Source: Phycisphaerae bacterium
GTDB lineage: Bacteria > Planctomycetota > Phycisphaerae > UBA1845
Assembly: GCA_022072505.1 (NCBI GenBank)
Contig: JAJVHU010000010.1
Location: 93,772-157,771, forward strand
Reading direction: 5' to 3'
DNA length: 64,000 nt
Both the position numbers and the translations under genes were made by a program. The notes under the pieces were generated by a model. The model had not been told where the DNA came from. It saw nothing but the letters and a program-made list of their open reading frames with translations, and ran no database searches. The stretch's first letter is position 1. Each line of letters starts with the position of its first letter. Positions 42,142-52,245 of this stretch are shown piece after piece.

Positions 42142-45100
42142 ATGCGATCGACGCACATCCGGCATCGTGCAGCGGGGATCCTCGTCGCGGGGTTGAGTCT
42201 TGCGGCGGCGACCGCTTCAGGCCAGACCACCTGGTACGTGGACGACGACTGCCGCAGCGGGAACCAGCTCGGCACGCCCGAGCGGCCCTTCTGCGAGATT
42301 CAGATGGGCATCAACGCCGCAGCCGACGGCGACACGGTCCTCGTGCTCGACGGAGTGTACCCCGACGACGGTAATCTCGACTTCAACGGAAAGAAGATCA
42401 CGGTCCGGTCGCTTAACGGTCCGGAGGTCACGATCATCGACTGCGAATTCGGCACGTCAACCGGCGCGCGGTTCGACTCCGGCGAAGGCGCGGAGTCCGT
42501 GCTGGAGGGCTTCTCGCTCATTCACGCGGAGGGCGGCGCGGGCGTTCTCTGCAACGGCGCGAGTCCGACGATCCGCGACTGCATCATCCGCGACAACCCT
42601 TATGCGTTCGAGGGCGGCGGCGTGCGCCTGCTGAGCAGCAACGCGCGCTTCGAGCGTTGCGTCATTACCGGCAACGAAGCCGAGATCTGGGGGGGGGGCG
42701 TCGTGGTGCGCGGCGGCAACCCGGTGTTCATCGACTGCGTGATCGCGGAGAACCGCACGACGTACACCGACCCGCCGACCGCGCCGCGCGGGCTGACGCT
42801 GGCGACGCTTTCGGGGACTTACAGCGGGACGACGATCGCCTGGCACACGGCCCGTCAGCGGTATTACGGCTCGATCTGGCCGGATGCCTCGATCCGTTAT
42901 GCGTATTCGTATGACTCGTCGGGCTCCGGAGCCCGCGACTGTTCAAGCCTGACGATCGAGCCGCGCGGGTGGAACTACAATCCGAACACGTCGGTGCTGG
43001 AGGTGGTGACGCTCGGCGCCCGCGACGGGGGGACGAACCGAGGTCTGCGATCGATGAATACGAGCACAAACGGGCGGCTGACATGCACGGGCGGGCAGAT
43101 TCTCGCCTCGCTACCGGGGCTTCCGCACATTGAAAGCGCCCCGGCGTATGACTCGGCGAACAATGTTTTCTACGCCCGCGGATCGGACAACGTGGTTTAC
43201 GTCGTCCGGCGCACGGACGGCACGCTGGTGCGCACGTTCACGCTGCAGAACACGCCGCCGCTGACGGCGTACACGATCGGATACAATCCGGCGTCGCGGC
43301 ATCTGATCACGACGGAGGCCGGCGGGCGACAGGTCTTCATTCATGACCTTGCCGGCAATTTGATCGGCACCGACGAGATCGACTTCAACGCTCCGGCGGC
43401 GCACGGCGTCGGTTTCGCCAACGTGTCGTTGTTCGTTTACAACACGACGGGCAACCCGCCGGGCTGGTACGGATATCTGATCCGCGGCGAGGAGCCTGTC
43501 GCAAGTCTCGGCTCGGGCGGCGGCATTCTCATCGAGACCGGACTGCCGTCATTCGTCAACTGCGTCATCGCGGAGAACGTCGCGGGCACGCAGGGCGGCG
43601 GCGTGTACTGCCGGTCGGGCCGCGTCATCCTCGCCAACTGTCTGATCGTCGGGAACGCAGCCGCGGAGGGCGGGGCGATCGGCGCGAACCTCTGCAACGG
43701 CGTCTACGCGACGAACTGCACGATCGCGGACAACCTTGCATCCGGAGACGGCGGAGCCCTGTTTGCGTGGAATTCGACCGATCTTTCGTTCACGAGCAGC
43801 ATTCTCTGGAATAACGGCCCGGCGCCCGTCGTGACCGACTTTGAAAGCGAACTGTCCATCACGTATTCCGATGTGATGGGCGGATTCAGCGGAGAGGGAA
43901 ACCTCGACGTCGATCCGCGCTTCGCCGACGTGGTTCCGGGGCGGGACTGGAGGCTGAATGACTACCGTCTGCGCTCGGATTCCCCCTGCACGGACGCGGG
44001 CGACAACGTCGCGGTCTGGGACGACCTCTGGGATCTCGACGGGGACGGCGACACGCGCGAGAACCTTCCGCTGGATCTCGACGGCAGCCCGCGGTTCATC
44101 GACAACGAAGAAGTGGACGACACCGGACGCGACGACGGCGAGGCCGACGGCATCGTGGACCTCGGGCCGTATGAACTGTTTCCGTATTGCGTGGGCGACG
44201 AGCTTCCGCCGCCGGCGGACATCGCGTCCAAAGTGGACCTTCCGGCGACGGTGGAGAGCGGAGGCGTCGCGCCCGCCACGGCCGCGTTTTATCACGACTG
44301 CGTCACGGACGCCGGCGGCGACTGTGTGCGCCAGGCGATCTTCGCCGCACAAGCCGGAACGACGGTCACGATCAACTGGAAGTACAAGGAGAACCCGAAC
44401 GATCACGTCTATCTCGAACGCGCCGCGACCTACCGGGTCGGCAAGTGCGTGCGTGAAGACGCGGACGGCGCGGTCCGGGGGTATCCGGTGGCCGGAGTCA
44501 GGTTTTACAAGGCTTACCCCGAGGCCGGCGTCACGCTGAATCAACTGTATCACGTGTCGGTGCAGTACAACGGACTGATCCGCGAGAACATCCCGGAGGA
44601 CGAGAACGACCCGCCGCAGGAACCGGACGTGATGATTCTTCCGAGCGGGCAGGTGCAGGTGTCGGCCGACTGTCCGGACGGGATGGTGGTGCTGCGGTAT
44701 GACCGATATCGCGGCGGGCCGCTGGTCGGACTGGAAGTGCTGACCGTGACAAGTGAGGGCGCGACGAAGTACGACGGTCCGCTCAGCAACGGCGCGATTC
44801 CGATCGGGCGCAAGGTCAGCACGCCGACCAGTCCGGGCGACTACTGTCGGGCGGTGGTGATCCGCAATCACCTGCGCGAGGGCGTTCCGGTGGCGTGGCA
44901 GCACGCCCGCAAGGCGCTGGAGCTTTACCCGATCCGGCCCGAGTCGGACTCGTTCGCCTTCCTTGTGGGCTGGTACGAGGAGACGGGGATCGCGAACTGC
45001 TGGCCGTCGGCGGTGCTGCGGTACACGACGGACTGGCCGCTCGATCCGCAACTTCATGTGATCGACGTCGCGGCGGAGCGCGGCGAGATTCCGGCGGGTT

Positions 45101-48100
45101 CGCTCGTCGATCTGCGGCAGGCGGACCTCTACTGCAGCGCCGAGATCCTGTATCAGCAGGGATTCACGGGCGGCGAGCCGCCGCTGGCGCACTTCACCAA
45201 CGGGTTCTTCGCCGCGCGCAAGCCGGGTTACACGGTGCTTCGGGTGGATCGTCAGCCTGATGAAGTGTCCAACTGCGGCGACGAGGTCTTCTTCGAGGTG
45301 ATCGAGTCGTACGATCGCACGCATCCGAAGGTGCTGGCGGCGCAGGATGCGGCGGTCGCCTGGCCGATCGGGACGCAGCTTGACTGCGTCGGCAACCACT
45401 GCGGATGTTCGGGCGACTGCGACGACTACTTCGACGATGAGGCGCGGACCTACCCCTTCGGGTTCCTTTATCTCCGCCGGAATCAGACGGACAGTCCGCA
45501 TGCCGCAGAGATTCTCTCTCAAACCGGGCAGATCTTCCCGGTGAACACGTCCGCGGAGCACGGGCTGCTTGAGGCGTGGTGGATGCGCGAGAGCGCCTAC
45601 GTGGACGGTCTGTTCTGGCCGAACAAGGTGGTCACGTTCGACGCGGATTACCTGCGCGACGACGGCCGGATCGTGATCGCGTCGCGGCGCGGCGCGGACG
45701 GATACCCGGATGATCCGGACGGATATCCGCCGGGGTCTCGCGTTTACAACGTCGGCTCGTTCGACGCCCAGAGCGGGCACGGCGAGTCCTCGACGCCGGG
45801 CTGGAACCCGAACGACGAGCACGCGATCCTGCTGCCGGTGGGCGGAAAGCTGCGGGTCTGGGCGGTGCGGAACGACAACCCCTGGCGCGTGCAGACGGGG
45901 CATCCGTGGGTGCTGGTGCAGTATCCGCACCCGGATCATCCGGAGTCGCGCTGGAAGATGGGCGTACACAGCGTGCTCGCCGAGTCGGGTCAGGATGATT
46001 TTTATTACACGGACTACCGCGCGCTCGACACCGAGTGCGGGTGCGGCGACGACGGCAAGTGCTTCGGCGGGTGGAGCGAGGGGGACGACTGCGACAGCGA
46101 CAAGGACTGCGTCTGCGAGATCGACTTCAACGTCGTCGCGGGCCTGCCGATCGATCCGTTGTTCCCGGTGAACTTCGGCGCGGCGGTGTGCAAGGACGAT
46201 CAAAGCCCGCCGCAACCGCTGACCTACGTGGAACCGGTGACGGGGGAAGCGCTGTGGGTGGACCGCAAGGGCGGCATCTGGGCGATCGAAGACACGACGG
46301 ATGACGGTCAGTCGCAGAACAGCGTCGCGGAAATCTTCCTCTGGGAGAACTGGGCGGCGGACTACGGTTGCCAGCCGTGGTTGACGTGGGGTCCGGGCGG
46401 GTTCGGCGGGAACGGCGTGGATCCCTGGCCGGTGGCGTACGACCCGAGCTGGCCTCCGATCGACGGCAAGGATCTCGATCAGAACGGCGAGCCGGATTGC
46501 ACGTATCCGGAGGATTTCCCCTGCGCGCCGCTGCGTCACGTCGGGGCGAGCCTTGATCAGAGCGGGCAGTGCGGGGCGATCGAGATTCTGCACGACTCGA
46601 CGTGGATCCGGTCGGACACGCCGGCGGTGCGGGTGCTGGATCCGCGGCGCGAGGTGGGCGTGGATTACCCCTTCCTGGACGTGGATCTGCTCGCGCTTCC
46701 GCCGCACCTGTATTCCGGCGAGATCGGCGGCGGAGGAGAGTGGCCGGATCGCGTGTTCTACGACTTCGCGGAAAGCCGGATCGTCTTCCGCGGCGTGATG
46801 ACGGAGCGGGATCGGGAATTCCTGCTGCTCCTGGACGCGAACTGCGAGAGCGTCAACAACTGGTGCGACGCCGTGAACGAACTTCACGCTTTGTCGCGTG
46901 AGCAGCTTGCTCCGGGGTTCGTCAACGCCGGCGCGAGCAAGTTCATCTCCCTGGCGCACGAGAACGTCTCCGAAGGCTGGGTCACGTTCGCGTTCCAGAA
47001 CGATCAGGAGTGCGTGGACGCGGGGCTGCCCGTCAGCGTCGAGGTCTGGCGCGTTGAGTGTCCGCCGGATCAGGGGCGGATCAACATCGTGCAGCCGAAG
47101 TGTCCGCTCAGCGAGAAGCTGATTCTTCAGTTCTCCGGCGACGCGGGCGGCGAACCCGAAATGCTTTATTATCAGTGGCAGTGGTCGCTGGATTACGACT
47201 CGACTGCGCCGGAACTGGCGACGTGGAATGATTACAACCCCCCGAGCGGGTATGAGAGCGGCGCGGGGTTGCGCGAGGTTCTGATCGAGGGGGCGTCGCT
47301 CTTCACGCTTCAGGACACGTACTGGCGCGTGCGGTACCGCGGATATCCCGGTTGCAACTGCCGCGAGACCGGCGACTGCAACGAGGACCAGGGCGGTCCG
47401 TATGACGACTGGGCGGACCCTCTCGGCGGGCAGAACACGCAGATCAGCCCGTGGACGTCGGTCCAACTGGCGGAAGGCTGGATCAAGCGCGTGATCCGCG
47501 GCTTGAACGCCTTTGACCAGCGGGTGGAGGAATTCCACCTCAATGACGCCGCGACCTACGTGGACATGATCCGTCAGGCCGGCAAGCGCTTCGTCGACCC
47601 CGTGCCGCTGAATTGCACGCCCGACAACATCGACAGCGTGGGGCTGATCGAGCTTTACGAGACGGTCCTGCGGCGGGCGCGTTCGTTCAGCATCGACCAG
47701 GGTCTGACCACCGACGGCGTGACGCAGGCGCTGCTGCTGGTCAGCGGGAAGATTTCCGAACTCAATATGCTCCTCGGGAACGAGGCGTTCGCGGACGCGA
47801 TGGATCCGACGGTGGGGACGTTCGCCGATCAGAACCTCGAGCCGGCCAGCTACGATCCTCACGCGGTGTTCTGCTTCGAGGAGCAGGTCGCCTCGCTGTT
47901 GGAGGAGGAGCTGGCGCTGCTTCGAGGTCGCAGTCAGACGCGCGATCCGGATTACGACGCCGACGGCGTGATGATCGCGACGGTGGACAACCGCCTGCCC
48001 TGGAACTTCACCAGCGGCAACGGTCAGGTCGCGTACGCGAACAATTATCAGATGCTCGATATTGAGCAGGCCGTGCGGACGTATCCGCAGGGTCACGGCG

Positions 48101-50886
48101 ACGCCTGGGGGTACTACCTGACGGCGACGCGGAAGTTCTACGTTCTGCTGACGCACCCGATCTTCGACTGGATCGTGACGACGGAGGACGTTCTGGTCCA
48201 CGGGCAGCCGGTTCCGGTCGGGTTCATGTACGAGCGGAAGCTCGCGGCGGCGGCGGCGGCGCGGGCGCGGACGGGGGCGGCGCTCACGTCGCTGACGTTC
48301 CGCCGGCTGGCGTCGTCCGATCCGATCGACGCGCAGGAGGGTTACCCGGATCGGCATGATGCGTCACGGGCGTGGGGTCTGGCGGACTGGGGGCGGCGGG
48401 CCGGGCAGGGCGCGTACCTGGACTGGATCGTCGCCAACGCGCTGCTGCCTTCGGAGGACACGGTTCACGAGGGGATTCAGAAGATCGACCGGACGACGGT
48501 GCGCGAGCTGCGCGAGATCGCGGCGTCTTACGGCGAGATTCAGGGCGTCCTCGATCAGGCGGACGCGGGACTGAACCCGCTGGGGCTGGCGGCGAACGTC
48601 GTTCCTTTCTCGCTGGATCCGGGCGACGTGGCCGAGGGCGTGACGCACTTCGATCAGTGGTCGCAGTCGGCGCTGGTGGCGCTGAACAACGCGGCGACGG
48701 CGTTCGACTACGCGAACGAGAGCACGCAGCGTCTGCGAACGATGCAGGACAGCCTGGGCGACTTCGAGGATCTCGTCGAGCAGTCGGAGTTGGATTACAA
48801 GGCGAGACTGATCGAGGTCTTCGGGCGTCCTTATTCGGAGGACATCGGCGTAGGCGGCGCGTACCCGGACGGGTACGACGGTCCGGACATCTTCCACTTC
48901 GACTACACCGACGAGTCGGCCGTCCTCACGGGCGACGATCACACGCGGACGCAACGCGGCAAGACGCACACCTTGCTGGTCGTGTTCGAGAGGCCGGACT
49001 TCTCGATCCTCGGGGACGCGGGCGATCAACTGGAAGGGCTGGCGGAATATCCGCTTCAGTTTCTCGTGGACTCGGACGGGCTGGGGCTGGTCAAACCGGA
49101 AGGCTGGGGGGACCGTCCCGAGCCGGGCGAGATTCAGGTGGCGCGGGGTGAGATCCTTCAGGCCCTGGGTCGTTACCTCCAGACCGTCGAGCGTTTCGAG
49201 CGGCAGATCGAGAACATCGAGGATCAGGGACGGCTTCTGCAGCACTTGTTCAACGTCAACGAGTCGAGCCTGTCGGTCATGCAGGGCAGCCTCGGCCGTC
49301 ACAAGGAACTCTGGCAGATGATGGACGAGGCCCGCGGGAAGGCGCGGGACTTCCGCCTCGCCGCGGAGATCACGAAGTTCTCGATCAACGCGGTGGTCGA
49401 GGCGATCCCGAAGATGCTCATCGCGGGGCTTGCGGCGGGCGGCGACCTCACGTCGCTGGCGCGGGCCGCGGTCCTCCAGGGCGGCAATCTCGCGGCGGAG
49501 TATCTTCAGGATCAGGCGAAGAACGAGGAAGGCAAGATCGACGGTTACCTGCGCGAGCAGCAACTGCTTCCGCAGGAGATGCAGATCGCGATCGCGGGCA
49601 TCGAGGATGCGTATCAGGAGCATCAGCAGGTTGTCCTGCTGAAGCAGATGCTGCGGGAGCTGTCGGTGCTTCGCGTCGAGTTGTACACGCTTCAGGACGC
49701 GATCCGGCAGGCGACGGGGCGGTATCAGTCGGCGGTGGGGCGCGGGGTGCGCCTGCTCGAGCAGCGGACGGCGTTCCGGGGGCGGACGGCGGATCAGGTC
49801 ACGCAGTACCGCTACCGCGACCTGGCGTTCCGTGTGTTCCGCAATGACGCCCTTCAGAAGTACCGGTCTCAGTTTGATCTGGCCGCGCGGTACGTGCTGC
49901 TGGCGGGGAAGGCGTACGATTACGAGACGAACCTTCTGGGCGGCGACGCGATGGGCGGACAGCGCTTCCTCGACGACATTGCGCGGGAGCGCAGTCTCGG
50001 CGTGATCGAGGGCGGTCAGCCTTACGTGGGCAACGGCCTGGCAGGGAAGCTGGCGGAGATGCAGGCGAACTTCGAGGTGCTGCGTCGCGAGCTGGGGTTG
50101 TCGAACCGCGACGCCTTCCAGCGCACGTTCAGCCTGCGGTGGGAGCTTTTCCGCCTGCCGAACACGACGGCCTACGACGGAGCGTGGCGTCAGACGCTGA
50201 CCCGCCACGTCGTGGCGGACATCAACGAACTTCCGGTGTACCGCCAGTTCTGCCAGCCGCTGCTGCCGGCGCAGACGCCCGAGCCGGGCATCGTGATTCC
50301 TTTCAGCACGACGCTGGCGTCCGGGTTGAATCTCTTCGGGCATAACTCCAGCGGCGACGAGATCCTTCCGCCCGACCGGTTCGCGATCAAGATTCAGTCA
50401 TTCAACGTCGGATTGAGTCAGTCTTACGCGTCGCCGCCGCTGAACCGCGAGGTGCATGTGTATCTCGTTCCGGCGGGCGCGGACATCATGCGCGTCCCGA
50501 CGGACGGGTCGCTGCGGCAGTGGGCGGTGCTGGATCAGATGATGCCCGTGCCCTTCCCGATCAGTCAGAGCGATCTGCACGCGCCGGACTGGATGCCGTG
50601 GGACACGTTGACCGGCGGGGCGGCGTCGATGGTGCATCGACGGCGCATACCGACGGTGACGGCCTGTCCGCTGACGGAGTCAGCGTGTGATCTGAGTCAC
50701 CGACTGACGGGTCGATCCATCTGGAACTCGCAGTGGTACCTGATCATCCCGGGTTCGCAGCTTCTGGGTGAAGACCCCGAGACCGGGATCGACCTGCTCA
50801 TCAACGGCGAGTTCGGCAACGGCGTCCGGGACATCAAGCTGACCCTCGAGTTATACGGATACAGCGGGAGTTTCCCGGGGAATTAA
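42142..50886 (+). CDS. Giant secreted protein: beta-helix N-terminus, Tc-toxin-A-like C-terminal half
   Basis: The product has 2914 residues; the ATG at 42142 follows GGGAAGG. Residues 1-28 are a Sec signal. A right-handed beta-helix (about 30-670) resembles the protein at 26901 and is split by a beta-rich insert at about 210-455. A cysteine-containing region (670-1800) is unrecognised. From about 1900 it is helical: THFDQWSQSALVALNNAATA, then two long helices around INAVVEAIPKMLIAGLAAGG (about 2415-2440), then FRNDALQKYRSQFDLAARYV with KAYDYETNL, and a terminal beta-sandwich (PDRFAIKIQSFNVGL). This order resembles the pore helices and TcB-binding domain of TcA toxins. That reading is from memory of the family and unproven. 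The signal peptide is unlike classical Tc toxins. Confidence 0.7.
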   Translation: MRSTHIRHRAAGILVAGLSLAAATASGQTTWYVDDDCRSGNQLGTPERPFCEIQMGINAAADGDTVLVLDGVYPDDGNLDFNGKKITVRSLNGPEVTIIDCEFGTSTGARFDSGEGAESVLEGFSLIHAEGGAGVLCNGASPTIRDCIIRDNPYAFEGGGVRLLSSNARFERCVITGNEAEIWGGGVVVRGGNPVFIDCVIAENRTTYTDPPTAPRGLTLATLSGTYSGTTIAWHTARQRYYGSIWPDASIRYAYSYDSSGSGARDCSSLTIEPRGWNYNPNTSVLEVVTLGARDGGTNRGLRSMNTSTNGRLTCTGGQILASLPGLPHIESAPAYDSANNVFYARGSDNVVYVVRRTDGTLVRTFTLQNTPPLTAYTIGYNPASRHLITTEAGGRQVFIHDLAGNLIGTDEIDFNAPAAHGVGFANVSLFVYNTTGNPPGWYGYLIRGEEPVASLGSGGGILIETGLPSFVNCVIAENVAGTQGGGVYCRSGRVILANCLIVGNAAAEGGAIGANLCNGVYATNCTIADNLASGDGGALFAWNSTDLSFTSSILWNNGPAPVVTDFESELSITYSDVMGGFSGEGNLDVDPRFADVVPGRDWRLNDYRLRSDSPCTDAGDNVAVWDDLWDLDGDGDTRENLPLDLDGSPRFIDNEEVDDTGRDDGEADGIVDLGPYELFPYCVGDELPPPADIASKVDLPATVESGGVAPATAAFYHDCVTDAGGDCVRQAIFAAQAGTTVTINWKYKENPNDHVYLERAATYRVGKCVREDADGAVRGYPVAGVRFYKAYPEAGVTLNQLYHVSVQYNGLIRENIPEDENDPPQEPDVMILPSGQVQVSADCPDGMVVLRYDRYRGGPLVGLEVLTVTSEGATKYDGPLSNGAIPIGRKVSTPTSPGDYCRAVVIRNHLREGVPVAWQHARKALELYPIRPESDSFAFLVGWYEETGIANCWPSAVLRYTTDWPLDPQLHVIDVAAERGEIPAGSLVDLRQADLYCSAEILYQQGFTGGEPPLAHFTNGFFAARKPGYTVLRVDRQPDEVSNCGDEVFFEVIESYDRTHPKVLAAQDAAVAWPIGTQLDCVGNHCGCSGDCDDYFDDEARTYPFGFLYLRRNQTDSPHAAEILSQTGQIFPVNTSAEHGLLEAWWMRESAYVDGLFWPNKVVTFDADYLRDDGRIVIASRRGADGYPDDPDGYPPGSRVYNVGSFDAQSGHGESSTPGWNPNDEHAILLPVGGKLRVWAVRNDNPWRVQTGHPWVLVQYPHPDHPESRWKMGVHSVLAESGQDDFYYTDYRALDTECGCGDDGKCFGGWSEGDDCDSDKDCVCEIDFNVVAGLPIDPLFPVNFGAAVCKDDQSPPQPLTYVEPVTGEALWVDRKGGIWAIEDTTDDGQSQNSVAEIFLWENWAADYGCQPWLTWGPGGFGGNGVDPWPVAYDPSWPPIDGKDLDQNGEPDCTYPEDFPCAPLRHVGASLDQSGQCGAIEILHDSTWIRSDTPAVRVLDPRREVGVDYPFLDVDLLALPPHLYSGEIGGGGEWPDRVFYDFAESRIVFRGVMTERDREFLLLLDANCESVNNWCDAVNELHALSREQLAPGFVNAGASKFISLAHENVSEGWVTFAFQNDQECVDAGLPVSVEVWRVECPPDQGRINIVQPKCPLSEKLILQFSGDAGGEPEMLYYQWQWSLDYDSTAPELATWNDYNPPSGYESGAGLREVLIEGASLFTLQDTYWRVRYRGYPGCNCRETGDCNEDQGGPYDDWADPLGGQNTQISPWTSVQLAEGWIKRVIRGLNAFDQRVEEFHLNDAATYVDMIRQAGKRFVDPVPLNCTPDNIDSVGLIELYETVLRRARSFSIDQGLTTDGVTQALLLVSGKISELNMLLGNEAFADAMDPTVGTFADQNLEPASYDPHAVFCFEEQVASLLEEELALLRGRSQTRDPDYDADGVMIATVDNRLPWNFTSGNGQVAYANNYQMLDIEQAVRTYPQGHGDAWGYYLTATRKFYVLLTHPIFDWIVTTEDVLVHGQPVPVGFMYERKLAAAAAARARTGAALTSLTFRRLASSDPIDAQEGYPDRHDASRAWGLADWGRRAGQGAYLDWIVANALLPSEDTVHEGIQKIDRTTVRELREIAASYGEIQGVLDQADAGLNPLGLAANVVPFSLDPGDVAEGVTHFDQWSQSALVALNNAATAFDYANESTQRLRTMQDSLGDFEDLVEQSELDYKARLIEVFGRPYSEDIGVGGAYPDGYDGPDIFHFDYTDESAVLTGDDHTRTQRGKTHTLLVVFERPDFSILGDAGDQLEGLAEYPLQFLVDSDGLGLVKPEGWGDRPEPGEIQVARGEILQALGRYLQTVERFERQIENIEDQGRLLQHLFNVNESSLSVMQGSLGRHKELWQMMDEARGKARDFRLAAEITKFSINAVVEAIPKMLIAGLAAGGDLTSLARAAVLQGGNLAAEYLQDQAKNEEGKIDGYLREQQLLPQEMQIAIAGIEDAYQEHQQVVLLKQMLRELSVLRVELYTLQDAIRQATGRYQSAVGRGVRLLEQRTAFRGRTADQVTQYRYRDLAFRVFRNDALQKYRSQFDLAARYVLLAGKAYDYETNLLGGDAMGGQRFLDDIARERSLGVIEGGQPYVGNGLAGKLAEMQANFEVLRRELGLSNRDAFQRTFSLRWELFRLPNTTAYDGAWRQTLTRHVVADINELPVYRQFCQPLLPAQTPEPGIVIPFSTTLASGLNLFGHNSSGDEILPPDRFAIKIQSFNVGLSQSYASPPLNREVHVYLVPAGADIMRVPTDGSLRQWAVLDQMMPVPFPISQSDLHAPDWMPWDTLTGGAASMVHRRRIPTVTACPLTESACDLSHRLTGRSIWNSQWYLIIPGSQLLGEDPETGIDLLINGEFGNGVRDIKLTLELYGYSGSFPGN

Positions 50887-50967
50887 GGACCGGCGGGTCC
50901 GACCGGCGCGCCAGGACACGACGCGGCGCAGGGCGGATGCCCTCGTGAGGATTCGGAGGTTGTTGCA

Positions 50968-51528
50968 ATGCGAAAACAAGGATTGACGGTGGGCCTGCTG
51001 ATCATTTCGCCGGTTGTCGCGCTGGGAGAGATTCCCCGCCCGGATGCGATCATCTTCGGACAGGTTTACGTTGACGGCGAGCCCGCCGGGGTCGACTCGG
51101 GACTTGGCGTCGTCGTTCGTGCGGAGGGGTTCACCGAACCGCTGGCGGCTTACCGCCTCGGCGACGTTCCCGCGACCGGTACGCGTTACGTGCTTCACGT
51201 GGCGCAGGCGTTCGCCGATGACGGGACGACGCCGAGCGCGTCCTCCGCGGCTTCCGGACACAACGTGCGGCTTTATGTGCAGCCGACCGGGGGCGTCGAG
51301 GTTTTCGCGGCCGAGGCGGCGCTGCCGTCGAGCGGGCAGGCCGCGCGAGTTGACCTGCGCGTTTCCTCGAGCGCGCTGGAGGACGGACGCACCGCGGGGC
51401 GCGGGTTGTCGCAAGGATGCGGCGCCGGCGGCGGGTTGTGCGGGGCGCTGGGCTTCTCCAACTTCGCGATGATGCTCGCCGGGCTGGGGCTGTTGCGGTC
51501 GCGGCGCGTGTTCCGGAAGGGGTGCTGA
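50968..51528 (+). CDS. Small secreted protein with a C-terminal sorting-like tail
   Basis: The 186-residue product starts at MRKQGLTVGLLIISPVVALG, a signal peptide, with GGAGG upstream. The middle (residues about 28-130: AIIFGQVYVDGEPAG, VVVRAEGFTEPLAAYRLGDV, TRYVLHV) is paralogous to the next gene. The C-terminus has a CGAGGGLCGALGF segment, one hydrophobic helix (NFAMMLAGLGLL) and a basic end (RSRRVFRKGC). This Cys/Gly-helix-Arg layout is that of MYXO/GlyGly-CTERM-type sorting tails. It lies 81 bases after the giant gene and one base before its paralogue, so it is presumably in the same operon. Confidence 0.75.
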   Translation: MRKQGLTVGLLIISPVVALGEIPRPDAIIFGQVYVDGEPAGVDSGLGVVVRAEGFTEPLAAYRLGDVPATGTRYVLHVAQAFADDGTTPSASSAASGHNVRLYVQPTGGVEVFAAEAALPSSGQAARVDLRVSSSALEDGRTAGRGLSQGCGAGGGLCGALGFSNFAMMLAGLGLLRSRRVFRKGC

Positions 51529-51529
51529 C

Positions 51530-52213
51530 GTGCGGACGACATCTTTCCCGGCCGGGGTTCGCGCCGCGCTCTTCGCGGGGGCGGGTCTGGGGCTTGCGGC
51601 AGTCGCGGGCATTCCTGAGCCGCCGGCGACGCTGCACGGGCGGGCGTTCATCAACGGCGTGCAGGTCCGGGCGGGCGACGACGTGACGATCCTGGCCCGG
51701 GTCGAGGGCGTGCGCGATCCGATCGGCGCCTATCACATGGGCGACCTCGCCGACGCCGGGGACAACTACGTGCTGCGCATGCGCCTGGAGTCGCTCGCCG
51801 ACGGCCGGCCTCAAAGCGATGACGCCGGCGTGATCGGTCAGACGGCGATGCTTCTGATCCGGACGCGGGACGGCGCGGAACTCGACGCCGGAACGTACCC
51901 GCTGACGCAGCCCGGTGCGATCGAGGCGCGGGATCTGTCCGCCAGTTCGGGTTGCACGGGCGACGAGAAGATCGGCGCCGCGAAGTGCGTCGAGAAGCGC
52001 GGGAAGATCACGTTGACGGTCAAGCTGGTGCGCGGCATGCCGGGCGACGCTTACCAGATCGACCTGACGACGGGCGACACCAGGTCCGGCGCGTTGAACA
52101 ACCGCGGCAAAGCGAAAGAGAAGTTCAAGGACCGCGCGCCCGGCGAAAGCGGAACCGCGACGGCGGCGTGGGGCTGCGGCGCCGTCAAGACGAAGGATTA
52201 CGCCTGTCCCTGA
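51530..52213 (+). CDS. Small secreted paralogue ending in the WGCG domain
   Basis: The 227-residue product starts at a GTG, with GGAAGG about ten bases upstream inside the preceding gene. Residues 1-27 are a signal peptide. Residues about 33-135 (ATLHGRAFINGVQVRAGDDV, ILARVEGVRDPIGAYHMGDL, NYVLRMRL) match the preceding gene. Instead of a CTERM tail it ends in an 88-residue beta domain (GDEKIGAAKCVEKRGKITLT to TAAWGCGAVKTKDYACP) also found in the protein at 26901. The first half may be a small carbohydrate- or protein-binding beta domain. The function is unknown. Confidence 0.75.
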   Translation: MRTTSFPAGVRAALFAGAGLGLAAVAGIPEPPATLHGRAFINGVQVRAGDDVTILARVEGVRDPIGAYHMGDLADAGDNYVLRMRLESLADGRPQSDDAGVIGQTAMLLIRTRDGAELDAGTYPLTQPGAIEARDLSASSGCTGDEKIGAAKCVEKRGKITLTVKLVRGMPGDAYQIDLTTGDTRSGALNNRGKAKEKFKDRAPGESGTATAAWGCGAVKTKDYACP

Positions 52214-52245
52214 TCGTGTCGCGCCCCGCGCCGGAGACCGCAATC

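Noticed and set aside
43549-48357. 1602-codon open frame on the minus strand
   Set aside because: Antisense to the giant plus-strand gene; composition is Arg/Val/His-rich without domains or ribosome site, as expected for a shadow frame in high-GC DNA.
48364-50343. 659-codon minus-strand frame
   Set aside because: Antisense shadow of the helical C-terminal half of the giant gene.
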